In this document: positions 22,077 to 33,640 of the stretch, one piece after another | How the letters are laid out: every line of letters begins with the position of its first letter | How positions within the stretch are numbered: the stretch's first letter is position 1 | DNA from: Gordionus sp. m RMFG-2023 | Taxonomy: Eukaryota > Nematomorpha > Gordioida > Chordodea > Parachordodidae | Direction: 5' to 3' | Assembly: GCF_954871325.1 (NCBI RefSeq) | Contig: NC_088775.1 | Location: 90,588,805-90,652,804 of the forward strand | DNA: 64,000 nucleotides | Position numbers and translations under genes: made by a program | Notes under the pieces: model-generated | Told to the model about the DNA's origin: nothing | The model's database searches: none | Seen by the model: the letters and a program-made list of their open reading frames with translations, nothing else

Positions 22077-22140
22077 TCAAGGTCATGATTTTTAAAACAT
22101 TTTTTATTTGATCTAAATGAATACCTTATTTAAATAAACG
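22077..22140 (+). promoter_or_regulatory. D1 promoter: TCAAGGTCA site and TATA-like box
   Basis: TCAAGGTCA (22077-22085) matches the FTZ-F1/SF-1 monomer consensus YCAAGGYCR. TTATTTAAATAAACG follows about 40 bp later. The same arrangement occurs upstream of D2 and D3, within otherwise diverged DNA. Binding is inference. Confidence 0.5.
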
Positions 22141-22275
22141 TAATATAATGAATAATATATATTAATTAAAATCCTTTAATTTAAATTATTTTACAAATTA
22201 TTTTCTAATTTGATTTTATTTTTTTTAAGAAAAAAATTTAAATTAAAGCCAATTTTATTTTTTAAAAAATAAAAA

Positions 22276-25200
22276 ATGAATACCTATATATTGGTAATGA
22301 CCCTTTTAACTATTCTGTCAATGTCAACGACTGGGAAAGGTAATCTAATTTTATACATTTCTGATGATCATCGATTATTTAATATAAATAAATTTATGGG
22401 AAATTTATAAAATATAAATTTAAAATAATTATTATTTGAAATTGAATAAGAAAGACTATTTTATAAATTTAATAATAAAATAAAATAAAATAAAATAAAA
22501 TTTGATTATACATATATGTTTAGCATGTGTTTTTTTCCCGGTAATGTGTAATTTTTTTTCAACTTTCAATCATGAGCGCTTCAGACTTTAACAGAAATGT
22601 AGGCCATCATGTTTGGAATACCTTTACCCTATGAATTTCATGCAATTTTTGCCATCGAACTTTGGAAACTTAATAAAAAATTTTAAATTAGATTTTTTAC
22701 TTAAATATTTTATAAATAAATCATAAATGACTTAAAGGTGAACACGGAAAAAATTGTCTACAATTTATAAGAATAGGTATATTCCAGAATATGATGGAAT
22801 ATATTTCCGGGTAAAATCTGATTTTTTTTAATTTTACTAAAAACGTGGTCAAAAAAAATGATTTAAAGGCTATAAAAATTATATATTGCAGGATCAAAAA
22901 ACATTAACGGCTAACATATATAATTTTTTAAATTTAAATTTTTTGGTTTAGAAATCCTAGCTGAACCCCCAACTCTGGGATTGAATAAAAAAAATTGTTT
23001 ATTAAAGAGATTAGGGGAATACCTTGTAAAATATATGAGAAAATAAAAATAAAATTTTAAATTTACACCCTAATATCACGAACAAAACTCAAAAAAAAAA
23101 CTTAAAACTCAACAAAACAAATTTTGATTTAAAATAAAGATATTCATTATTCAATAAAGAAACCTTCACATATATAAGGGGGTATCATAAAACTAAACTC
23201 AATATTTATTCTATGCCTCGATTTTGAGTTACTTCTCAATTTTAACTTACGTAACTTTAAAATCAGAAAAAAATAAGAATTTGAAAATGATTTAGATTTA
23301 AAAAAAAATGCTTAATAAAAATATACATATATATATTTGCGAATTCCTACCAAATTTTGGCCATTAAATTAAATAATTGCTTACATTTAGTTTTTAAAGA
23401 AATTAATTAATTAATTATCTCTATTTTGGGGCAGTGATTTGGAACACTAATATATACATTTTCTTTTATATTATTAAAAAATAAATGTCGGAAATGACAT
23501 CTGTTCTTGAAAAAATTACAAGTTTGTGTTTTCTGTTTTCCATTCCTTCTAGCCCTTTCCATAACATTCCTATTCCTTTTCCAAGTCTCCCTTATATAAC
23601 AAAATTTAATGTAAAATATTTGTTTTAATTTCTCTCTATATCTTTTATTAGATAATTATATTAACATATATATATATATATTTGTAGTTAAAGCTCAAAG
23701 GTAAAATACATATAATTAATATTAATATAAATATTTACATTCCTTTTATATATATTAATTTTTGGTATTTTTTGTATTTTTTGTATTTTCAAATTTATAT
23801 TTAAAATAAAATTAATTTATTTTTTTTAGATTAAATAGATATGATTGGGTTAACGAGGTAAAAAATAAAATTTATATATTAGATACCCTATTTTCATTAT
23901 ACTTTAAAAAAAGGATTTAACTGCCCGATTTAAATTGATTTTTAAAAATAGCCCGATTTAAATCGATTTTTAAAAATAGCCCGATTTAAATCGATTTTAA
24001 AAAATAGCACGATTTAAATCGATTTTTAAAAATAGCCCGATTTAAATTGATTTTTAAAAATAGCCCGATTTAAATCGATTTTTAAAAATTGCCCGATTAA
24101 TTGATTTTTAAAAATAGCCCGATTTAAATCGATTTTTAAAAATAGCCCGATTTAAATTGATTTGTAAAAATAGCCCGATTTAAATCGATTTTTAAAAACC
24201 GCCCGATTATGATTTTAGTCAAAACAGTAATTGTGTAAAGATTTTCTATTTGTCAAAACGCGCTAGTGCATGCATTTTAAAATATACTTTTATTTAATAA
24301 AAATTAATTATAATTCATATATATATAAATTATTGTATAAATTTGGCTTATAAATTACCCAATTAAGGGCTATTTGTTAAAATTATGGTTTTCAGCCGAC
24401 GAAAGGAAGTCTTTGTGGGAATGTAATCAGCAAAGGCTCATATGTTTTATAGGAGATAACCTATTGCAGTTATTTGGCTATCTTACATTTTGCCCCAATG
24501 GTTTTCCCATCCTACCCCAAATTCGTTGGTAAATAGTTAAAAAGCACGACATTTACTTGCACCTTAGCGCCAATACTATAAAAGTTAGTAAGTAGTGTTG
24601 TGTTAAAATGCCTGATATTTTTGTGACTATAATCTTAACTCGGGCCTTTTTTTAAAAACATTACAATGCTAGGATACTTGGTTTTATTTTATTTTATATA
24701 GCTTAATGATTGAGGCTATCCAAAAATATAATTTGTTTCATCCTAACAAAATTTTAATTTTATCGCGCGAGAGCAAAAGAGCGCTTTTTTCTTACTTAGG
24801 GGGAATTGTTCTTTAGGCTACTCTTAAATTTCATAATTTATTTATCTAGTTAACTCCAACTGATCCTCATGCCTTCCATGATGTGGATAGGGAAACGTTA
24901 AAGGTATGCTTGATAAATCATAAAGGCGATGCGACAAAATCTTGTTACGACTTGTCAGGCTATCAATTCGCTCTTATACCTGAAGCCGTTACTCGGGTTT
25001 ATTATTTTACAATACAAAATGTGCATAAAAATTATGATCCGGGACTAGAATTTTTAAGCCTGGTACTGTACCAATGGTGTGAAGGATAATTAAATTAATT
25101 AAGATAAACAAAGGGTGGAAGTTTCGATTCCGAAAGAATTGATTGGCGACAAATTGGGCCAATACTAGTGTAATTTGCCTAATTTGTGTGTGCCTTTCCT

Positions 25201-28200
25201 AAATTTTATGATGTAACAACGTCTGATTTTTTTTTAACTTGCTGTTTTGGGACCCTAAGGGCTTCTAACATAGAGAGAAAACCAAATTTTTTGTATTTTT
25301 TTACTATTAAGGTAAAATTAGTTATATAAGGTTTTGCATTATGTAAAAAAAACTCTTCATTGTCTATATAAGTTTAAAAAATATATACATTATATTGTCG
25401 ACAAGAACTTATTAATATTATCGTCGTTTTAGTCCCTGTATCGAAATATAAGGGGGGGGGGGGGTCAATAAAAAATTATTCACATTTTATTCATTATCTA
25501 AAGAAGAAGAAAATATATTATTAATAGGGAATAATTGATAATATGATCTAAAGTGTGTAATAATTTCAAAGAACGTATATCTATATATATGTCTGTCGTA
25601 TATCTGCAATTTTAAATCATTCATTGAGGGCAAAATTATAATTTGATAAATATGATTTTACCAAGTATGTAATGTATATAGAATCCACAGTGCAAACTTC
25701 AGCCAATTAAGCCTAGAATCTTTTAACAGCTTTTATATTGATTTTTCATATAAATTTTTAAAAAAATGGAAAAATGTTTATGGTGGGATTTGTCTGAAGT
25801 TTATTGATATTTACATCGTAGGCAGGAGAGACTGATATTATTTAAAATTCATTTTAAAATCTTTTATTTTCTCTATCACTACTAAAAATTTCACAACTAT
25901 ATATATTATTATTTTAATACTATTTACATATATACAATTTACAATTTGTTTTAAGGTTACTTTAAGAAAAGTTACAATTTACAATTTGTTTTAAGGTTAC
26001 TTTAAGAAAAGTTACAATTTACAATTTTTTTTAAGGTTACTTTAAGAAAAGTTATTTTAACGTTTTACATATACAAATACGATATCTTTTTTTAAAGGTC
26101 ATTAAAATATATAAAGTTTATGCAAAATTTATATATTAACATTTATAGAGTAGTTATTTTATACACATGCTACAATGTAGGAAAATTCTAAATTTCCCCA
26201 TAGATTTCTTTACCCTAATAACGACACATATATTATATATCATAATTTTATCCTCATAAATTTATAACCAGATGGATGTCATGATAGTGGGTGAAAATAT
26301 CTATGTCAAGGAATATTACACTGAATTCTACGTGCTCAAACTAGCCAAGGGAATAACTAAGCTAGAAAATTCATCTGAAGATTTTCAAAACAAAATCAAC
26401 CTAAGGAATTTCAAGATAAAGAGAGACACTTTTCTAGGCCGCTCCCATAACCCTAGTTAATCTACATTTTTTTTAAAATCATTATTTTTTAAAAAGAGTG
26501 AGATCCATTAAGTTTCATTGGTGACCTTCAAAGTAGGGTGAGGTTGAAAATGCCCAATTCTGGTCGTCTGAGCTAAGCGTGTAAGCCTGGTGATTTTGCT
26601 CAGAAATGGCACAAAGGTTTTGAGCGTCTTCTTTGCCAAATCCTGAAGCTCACACAATATTATTTTGGTCTAAAATCTTAATCGGGCAGTTAAAATTCGA
26701 AATTTGGATTTTTAAATGATAAAATGTATCTTATCTTGTACATGAATAGAAGTACATTTCTAATACATTTTTTTTATCCCTTAGAATCTTATATTGATTA
26801 TGACGATGCTTGCCAATTAATGAAATCATCGGATACCTACAACGTCTACAGATCGGGCACATTATTCAAGTATAAATTAAAAATAAAATAAAATAAATAA
26901 TTATTTCGTGTTAATTTACGTGATTCTAGCGATGTAGACTTGGTACTAACTAAAGAGGGAGTCGGTGAGGGAATAGAGTCATACGTGCACAAGGAGAATT
27001 TAGAGGGAGTCAAGAATGTGTACGATATTTTCCATAAGTTCCAGAGGACAGCGATTGGCGAGATGTTTAGCCAAAAGACGGATTACAAAATAGAAATGAG
27101 TCAGGAAGAAGTAATTTTAGCCTCCTCTAGTCATGATAAAATATATATTCATAGCTTATCGTTTTATTTTAACGTATTTGTACGAACATAGATCTGTTTA
27201 TAATGTTTATTTTTTTTTATATATATATAGTTGACAGCTAGCGTTGCAGGACCTTACAATTCCGTGAAAATATTCGATATTGATAACCCAGAAATGGATG
27301 TATATTTAAACGTCAAAAATGTTCAAGAGGTTTGTAACACAGAATTAATACATTAATATGTGAAAAAATATTATATTGCTTATAAAACTAGCCTATATTT
27401 TAATTTTTTTACCATTATTAATAATTATATTTTAATTCCCAATTTTGAACCGATTTTATGTGCAAAATTTTGTTCGCTTCTCTAATAATTTTTAAATCAT
27501 AATATCGGTTAAATAAGTAGAAAATCTCCTGATCCTCCGAGCATTAACTTAGGTAATTAAATTATCTCTCTCTACCACTAGCCAATTACAATTACTATAT
27601 TAGTCTTAAAAACGCCTGATTAGCCGATAATTAAACCTTTATTAAATTAATTTATTCTATAAAAATACAAACTGTTATACAACAATTACACATATATCCA
27701 AAACAAAAATTTTTTTAATAAAATTAACTTTATCAAATATAGGTATAAAATTGCCAAAAATCAACCACTTTCTTTCTTTCTTTCTTTCTTTCTGAACGAA
27801 TTCATTACAAATTTCTTTGTTTTTATAATATTCGCTATTTGCCTTATGATCTGCAAAGCCTCGTACCCGGCCCAAAAGAGTTGGCGAGTTCAGGCCGGGC
27901 CGGCAAAACTTTTTTAAAAAAAATTTGGGCTGGGCCGGGTTTGAAAATTTAGGCCCGATGCAGATCATTAATTTGCACATAACAATTTTCTAAACACACA
28001 AAAACAAAATTAATTTCCACTTCATTTGACTATGAAATAATTTGATTATATATTCTTTTTTTAAAAAATAAGTTATTCAAATTTCCTCGCTTACTTGCTA
28101 CATTTATGATAGTTTTTATTCTGTCAGTCATTGAAATGAAGATCCAACCATGATTCTCATCTATTAGGATATATATCTTCTCAAGATTTCTCTTAAGTAG

Positions 28201-28556
28201 TAGGGCGGATATTCTGGTTTATCTTTTGTCCAAATTCTATCATTTTTGGGATCCTGGATTTTTAAAGACTAATCATGTTAAAAATTACGCGTTTTCTTGG
28301 CGGGGTTTCCTGGTATATACATTTTTTTTAAAAAAACACAATAAATTAGGCAACAATCGTGCAAAAATCAGATGGTTTAACGTTCAACGCCAGCCAAATT
28401 ATTGATGGTACGGCGGTATCGGAGTCAAAATTTTATCCCAAGCATTTGATCGCGAGCATTGAAACATGGATAAATGAAGGGGTCACCCAAGATATATTCC
28501 CGGAAGGCTTCTATATTCGTATTTACAGAGATTACAAGAACTGTGTTCAGGCATAG
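22276..28556 (+). CDS. Secreted tandem-domain protein, complete type-D gene D1 (10 exons, 351 aa)
   Basis: Exons: 22276-22339, 23688-23700, 23830-23857, 24396-24443, 24850-24996, 26272-26455, 26785-26869, 26930-27110, 27231-27329, 28350-28556. Total 1056 nt, open throughout. Residues 1-21 form a signal peptide (MNTYILVMTLLTILSMSTTG). The next 30 residues come from 13-, 28- and 48-nt exons (VKAQ, RLNRYDWVNE, then PTKGSLCGNVISKGSY). Exon 5 has a C-x11-C pair (VCLINHKGDATKSCYD). Exon 7 (DDACQLMKSSDTYNVYR) matches exon 6 of type A (DSCDYVKESNSYNMQE). Exon 10 ends YKNCVQA. Phases of the last six exons (0,1,2,0,0) equal those of exons 4-9 of type A, showing homology. Unlike type A, domain 2 has no C-x14-C pair and domain 1 lacks a counterpart of exon 3. 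The exon 4 end is least sure (TAT before GTTTTA). Several donors are weak (GTTTAT, GTTTGT). Function unknown. Confidence 0.75.
23688..23700 (+). CDS. 13-nt microexon of D1
   Basis: TTAAAGCTCAAAG lies between an AG and a GTAAAA. The same 13-mer, with at most one change and between AG and GTAAT, occurs in D2 (33678-33690) and D3 (58930-58942), although the surrounding introns have diverged. It carries the frame from phase 1 to phase 2. Confidence 0.7.
23930..24215. repeat. 28-bp minisatellite in D1 intron 3
   Basis: About ten copies of a unit close to GCCCGATTTAAATCGATTTT plus TAAAAATA. Each contains the palindrome GATTTAAATC. D2 (33853-33890) and D3 (59115-59150) have about one copy each. Confidence 0.92.
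25934..26053. repeat. Three tandem 40-bp repeats in D1 intron 5
   Basis: Unit begins ACAATTTACAATTTGTTTTA and ends TTTAAGAAAAGTT. The copies differ by about one base, so they are recent. Confidence 0.9.
27766..27794. repeat. Short TTTC microsatellite
   Basis: About seven TTTC units in D1 intron 9, a few tens of bases from the hAT-like element at 27844. Confidence 0.9.
27844..27970. mobile_element. Short GC-rich hAT-like element
   Basis: Ends TTATGATCTGCA and TGCAGATCATTA, with interior GGGCCGGCAAAA and GGGCTGGGCCGGG. Flanks TATTTGCC and ATTTGCAC are near-duplicates. Relative of 16514-16947. In D1 intron 9. Confidence 0.75.
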
Positions 28557-29750
28557 ACGCGAAGATCGTCTTTTGAAAATTTATTAACCCTAATTTTTGT
28601 TTAATATGATTATTTAAAATTGAGTAAACAATCAATTTATTTAATTTTAATTTTTTTTATAAATGAAAAAATTTTTTTTTAAATTTTAAAAGACGGGTCA
28701 TTTTTTTTTATTTTGCGAAAATCATGGGCGATAATGGGTTATAAAATTATAAATATTATACATGTTACATTACAACAACATATATGATTGACTAATAATT
28801 ATTGTACATTATAAAAGGGCAAAATTATCATATTATTGATAATGTTTTTTTTTTTTAATATTAAGGCAACTTTTAATAAATATAAGTGCTATATTAGATA
28901 ATTTAATGATATTTTATTATCCTTTGGGGGTCCGTCGCAATCTGTGTATAGAGCGATGTCCTTGTCTATAGTGAGTATTTGCTCTTTTTTTTTGCATTCT
29001 TTCATCCATCAATTAGGGATATCGGGCTGCGATAAATTGTATAAAATGGTTACATAGACCGTTTTACAGTGAACAACATGGAGGCTAATACTCGAGCAAT
29101 CTATGTGAGAGTATTTGGAATATATAAAATTTAATAGTTCAGTGATAATTGGGGTTGCTTTTTGTTGGGTAAATCTTTTTACACAATTCTGCAAATATGT
29201 ATGCCGATCAAAATATATCCGGATCCCCTTATCACCCCACGAGGAAAAAGAAGATTTGATTTTTAAAAAAAAATATTTAAAAATTTATACAAATGGTGGG
29301 GATTCTAAGAATTGTGTTTTTTAAAAAAATTTTACAATAATATCCTCCCTCCCCCCTCTCCTCCTCCTAACAATCTCCAAATCCTCGCGCTTACGTCACG
29401 CCTGCTCAATGAGCACTTGTAAGGTCACTAAATATAATAACGCGTCATAATATCCTAGAGGGGGGTTTGTATTTGGAAAAAAAATAAAATAACTATTTTT
29501 ATATAAAGTTGGCACGGTATGGGCCAGAGGTTGGAAAGTCTCTACAGATTTTTGAATCGTCAATTGGTAGGTCTAATATGTCCTTCTGGATAGAAAGAAT
29601 GGAGGGCTGATTGGAAGAGACACAATAATCACTTAAAACCACTGATAGAAACGTTAACTTTGACGAGGAGACCTCATTCATCGTTTTATCTATTAATGAG
29701 GGAGAGGGGGGAAAGGGGAGGTGGTTAATATTTTTTAAAAATAAAAATTA
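28557..29750. other. Intergenic region downstream of D1
   Basis: AT-rich with patches of more balanced composition (28930-29260, 29340-29420, 29510-29700). The last holds a 60-codon minus-strand open frame (29681-29499; contains KDILDLPIDDSKICRDFP) that looks protein-like but has no splice context or relative in the window. No promoter or RNA was recognised. Confidence 0.4.
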
Positions 29751-29918
29751 GTGCAGAAATTATAGGGGAACATCTTTAAAAAATTTTGAGGAAATAATTT
29801 TAAAACCTCTATATTCCATGGGTTGTTGATGAATTAATATTTTATAGAACTCTATTGGATAACTTAAACAAACATAAAACACCTACATCAACTAAATTTC
29901 CAAAAAAAATGCAAAAAA

Positions 29919-29920
29919 TT

Positions 29921-30003
<83 letters not shown>
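29919..30003. repeat. TTTC microsatellite
   Basis: About 85 bp of (TTTC)n. D2 counterpart of 21007-21180. Confidence 0.95.
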
Positions 30004-30599
30004 ATCAATAAAAAACAAACGAAAATATTGTATCCCTATACTCATCACTTTAATTGACATCGCTCTTTAATATAAATATTTTATGTGATGATACGATAAT
30101 ACATAATTTAAATCAGATGTTAATTTTTAATAGATCAATATTGCATGGTTTTTTTTTGGCAATTTAACATTATTTTGAATTTTAATAAATTTAATTTAAA
30201 AAAAACATATTTAAATAAAATATTTAAGATGAGATCCAGAATTCAAATTTTTGCTAATTTGTTTACTCGTAAATCTTAATTTTATTTTCTTATTATGAGA
30301 ACATAATTTTAAAAAAACTGAACGTGCCACATTATAAAGGAGTTGCTTAGGAAATAAGATCGTCAGAGTTCGGTGATAGAATCACTTGTTGTAGTCGCCT
30401 GTAATGAGTCTTATTTTTTTCCATAGGCTTTGATAAGAATTAAGTGCTGCTTCCTTTTAGACCATTCCTAGGATGTTGGTGACTATGGGATTGAAAACAA
30501 TGTTGAGGTCGGCTTTTATCTCCATTCTTTTGAATAGCAGAAAAATGTGATAGATCAGATGATAATGAATATATTTTATCAGGGTTATCATTTAAGAGG

Positions 30600-31480
30600 C
30601 TCATTGGTTTGAGAGTAGATGAGATATTAACTTCTTTTAAGGGCAGATGAAAGGATGTTTGTTAGTTGATTTTGGCTGTGTTAGTCGCGATCAACGCCAA
30701 TGAAAGGCACAAAGGCATCATTGTACAGTCCTAGACAGTGAGTTGTAGATATGCGTAGTTTTATGCCAGTTTATTAAGAGTCAGATAGGAATTGGGGACA
30801 GTTTCTAACCATTCGTAAAAGGTTCAAAGAAACCTCCCCATTTTTAAAAAAAAAACTCTAAAGGTTTGAGATGCACAAGAGGGACAAGCAGTTGTTAAAC
30901 CATACAAAAATTGGAGAACTGCTGAGGATTTCTCGAGCAGTTAGATGGGATTAAAAAAAACAGCTGAAAGGAAAAGTTGAGGCTGTAATCAGATGTCGAT
31001 TCCGTCTGGCTCGTTTGCGAGTGGGGAGTAGTGTTGCGTAATAGGCAAAAACTACGTCTAAGCCTATTTAGGCTTAGCCGATTTTTTCACCTAAAATCTC
31101 AGCTATGCCGTTTTGTAGTCGGCTAAAATTAGCCGATTAGGCATCACTAGTGTGGAGCCATGATGAATATGAAAATTTTATATTCAATATATCTTTGAGG
31201 AGACCCTTGATGATTGATTTGTTTTAAATTTAAAAAAAATATATAATATTTCCCAAATTTTCTTTTAATTAACCTTTTATAAAATGTTTTATCAATGTCA
31301 ATCAATTAACTGTCGAAAAATTAAATTAAAAAAACAACCGGGCCGGACCGCGCTGGGCGGGTCTAAAAATATAAAACCCAGGTCTAGCAAGACCGAAAGT
31401 TTTTTTTTTAAATAAAATAAATATCAAGGCTGGGAATGGTACCTCTGCTGGTCTCTGATTTATATCGTACATGAATGGAG
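30600..31480. other. Extra segment in D2 copy, of unknown origin
   Basis: Not present in D1. More balanced base composition than the surroundings, and includes the MITE at 31029-31149 and a GGGCCGGACCGCGCTGGGCG patch at about 31340. No frame or RNA fold was recognised. Confidence 0.35.
31029..31149. mobile_element. Short hAT-like MITE (121 bp)
   Basis: Starts TAGTGTTGCGTAATAGGC and ends GATTAGGCATCACTA. Flanks GTGGGGAG and GTGTGGAG are a 7/8 target duplication. The interior has repeated TTAGCCGA motifs. Distinct from the TAGTGTTGTT family. Confidence 0.8.
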
Positions 31481-31853
31481 ATTAAATTAACGCATTATAA
31501 TGTGTTCCCTTTCTCTCATTTGTATAAATGATGATAAATTTAAGTTAGATATATCCCCCACCCCTCTCCATCTTAAATAATTATAGCGCGTGTCTGCCCT
31601 CTTAACATGTAAAGATCTTTTCATATAAGGGCTAACTTTATTTTTTAAATCATTAGTTTGATGGGTAAGTGAGAAACAATACCCAACTTATCTCCCCTTG
31701 TATTGACAACATTAACGAGATATGCCCCTTAAAATAATATTAATATTTAGTTTATATAGTATTCTTTATTTGAATCAATAACGTTTTCATAGATAAATAT
31801 TGCAATTTTAGGTTACTTTAAATTTATATAGATAAGATTGGAGAATTTAAATG

Positions 31854-31910
31854 CCAAGGTCATAATTTTAAAACATTTTATTTTATCTAACCAAATCTTA
31901 TTTATATAAA
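31854..31910 (+). promoter_or_regulatory. D2 promoter remnant: CCAAGGTCA site and TATA box
   Basis: CCAAGGTCA (31854-31862) still fits YCAAGGYCR; TATATAAA is at 31903-31910. Same order and spacing as in D1 and D3. Confidence 0.5.
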
Positions 31911-32278
31911 CGTTATAGAATATATATATATATTATTATTTTTTTAAATTTCTTTATGAAATCCTTAATTTAAAATATTTTATAATTTCTATCTGATTAA
32001 AATTAAAAAATTAAATTAAAAATGAATACCTATGTATTAGCGTTAATGACCTTTTTGACTGTTGTGTCAACTTTCTATCATTTTTTAAAGCGCGTCTTTT
32101 GTTAATTTAGGATTTTAACCAGAAATGTATGCCATCATGTTTGGAATAATGAATATCAGGCAATTTAGCCATGAAATTTTGAACTTAATAAAAAAAATTA
32201 TATTAGATTTTTCCTTATATTTTTTTATATATAAATTATAAATGCCTCAAAGGTTAAGAGCAAAATTGTCTACGATTC

Positions 32279-32487
32279 ATAACTCTCACAAGTAGTAAAA
32301 ATAACATAATCGAATCAGCTATAAAAATTAAAGCAAAAAACCCTGAATAAAACTCAACATTAAACCGCGATACTAACTCAGACTCGCCCTCCATTAGATC
32401 GAAAGGAATTAGATTTATCTCAGCCAATGAACAGATCAGAAAGGACACTAACAAGTATATAAATAAGGGAGGGCATGCCAGCGTAAA
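32279..32487 (-). pseudogene. nad1: Mitochondrial nad1 fragment (NUMT) inserted in D2 intron 1
   Basis: The minus strand encodes [20 protein letters not shown], then [17 protein letters not shown]. This is the conserved loop and helix of NADH dehydrogenase subunit 1 (family pattern [24 protein letters not shown]). The frame is open for about 69 codons in the standard code. The homologous D1 intron (22755-22790) lacks it: TTGTCTACAATTTATAAGAA there is continuous. This marks a precise insertion after the D1/D2 duplication. Not an expressed gene. Confidence 0.85.
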
Positions 32488-32736
32488 ATAGGTATTCCAA
32501 ATATGATTGAATTCAATTCCGGTAAAATCAATGCGCACAAAAAAAAAGGATTTTAAAATTTAAAAAAAATAAATAACAACATTGCCTGAAAAAAACACAA
32601 TATATTTTTTTAAAAATAATTTATATATTGAATAAAATCTTTTTTTTGGTTATGAGATCCTAGATGAGACTAACCACCCAAAACAAATTCCATAAAAATC
32701 AACATATATTTATATTCAAGAAAGAAAACTTCACTT

Positions 32737-33142
32737 TAGTATTGTTACGGGGATCGGTTCGATCCCATTTTTTAAAAAGGGGCTAGCTCATTCGTCAGAA
32801 ATAGTGTTGTTAAATCATCTAACTTTGACAAATTCCAAAATGACTCTGTCAAGTTTTTTATTCTAAAGAATTTAGTTCCATTATTTAAGTTTAGGTTTAA
32901 CTTTGAGGTTTCAGTCTTTACTTTTAGGGATTAAATGCTTAGCTAATCTTTATTGGAATAGGCTAAAGTTACGCGACATAACGACACTGGTCAGCAAAAT
33001 ATTATGCGAGCATAAATATTGTGCTCGTATAGATAGCACGTAGGATAGCAAAATCTTGACGCTTAAAGGCAATATTTTCCTGGTTTGTTTTGCGTAAGTC
33101 ATTATTAAAAATCTGCGCAAATAGAGCCGTTTAACAAGACTA
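32737..33142. mobile_element. TAGTGTTGTT-family MITE interrupted by another MITE
   Basis: The outer element runs from TAGTATTGTTACGGGG to GAGCCGTTTAACAAGACTA. Its interior is continuous with the family consensus if 32802-32989 plus one target copy are ignored. Confidence 0.7.
32802..32989. mobile_element. Inner hAT-like MITE nested in an older one
   Basis: Starts TAGTGTTGTTAAATCATC and ends GCGACATAACGACACTG. Flanks GTCAGAAA and GTCAGCAA are a 7/8 target duplication, and the target belongs to the outer element. Confidence 0.72.
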
Positions 33143-33373
33143 TTAAAAAAAATGCTTATATATCTGAAAAAAAATGAGATGCACCATCTTCCGAATTTTG
33201 ACCATGGAAATTAAATAATTGATTGCATCTAATTTTTTTTTAAAGGATTGTGCTTCTGTTTCCATTCCCTCTAGCCTTTTCCAGTACATTCTTGTTTCCC
33301 TTTGCTCTAAGGGAAAAAAAGATTTCTCAAAAACGATTTTAAAAAAAAGAAGATTTTATGAGATTCTGAATAT

Positions 33374-33531
33374 TAATGTTGTTAAAACGGTTCGATTTTT
33401 TTAAAAACGGCTAACACAAGAGTTCATAAATATTACATAAGCCTGGGAGATTAGATGGAAGATAGGTTTGGACAGCTATTGGCTAAAATATTGAGGTTAG
33501 CCGTGTTTAATAATTGAAGCCGTTTAACACT
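33374..33531. mobile_element. TAGTGTTGTT-family MITE in D2
   Basis: Starts TAATGTTGTTAAAACGGTTC and ends AGCCGTTTAACACTG. The sequence to its right (GAATTATGACAGAATTTTCT) is continuous in D3 at 58844 without the element. Confidence 0.65.
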
Positions 33532-33593
33532 GAATTATGACAGAATTTTCTGTATATATATGTTTAATTTTTTTTTATTTCTCTCTATCTTAT

Positions 33594-33640
33594 ATTGTAT
33601 ATTGTATATTGTATATTGTATATTGTATATTATATTAACA
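33594..33640. repeat. TATTGTA tandem repeat
   Basis: Six or so copies of TATATTG/TATTGTA just upstream of the D2 microexon, followed by (TA)n. Confidence 0.85.

Noticed and set aside
23930-24215. CRISPR-like array
   Set aside because: Head-to-tail minisatellite with no unique spacers, in a eukaryotic intron.
22276-28556. Assignment of the family to lipocalins, aphid bicycle proteins or schistosome micro-exon genes
   Set aside because: Cysteine plan, size or microexons are suggestive of each, but none of the diagnostic motifs or exon-length rules fit; left unnamed.
32254-32538. 94-codon membrane protein gene
   Set aside because: The middle is a mitochondrial nad1 insertion; both ends read into D2 intron sequence that aligns with D1.
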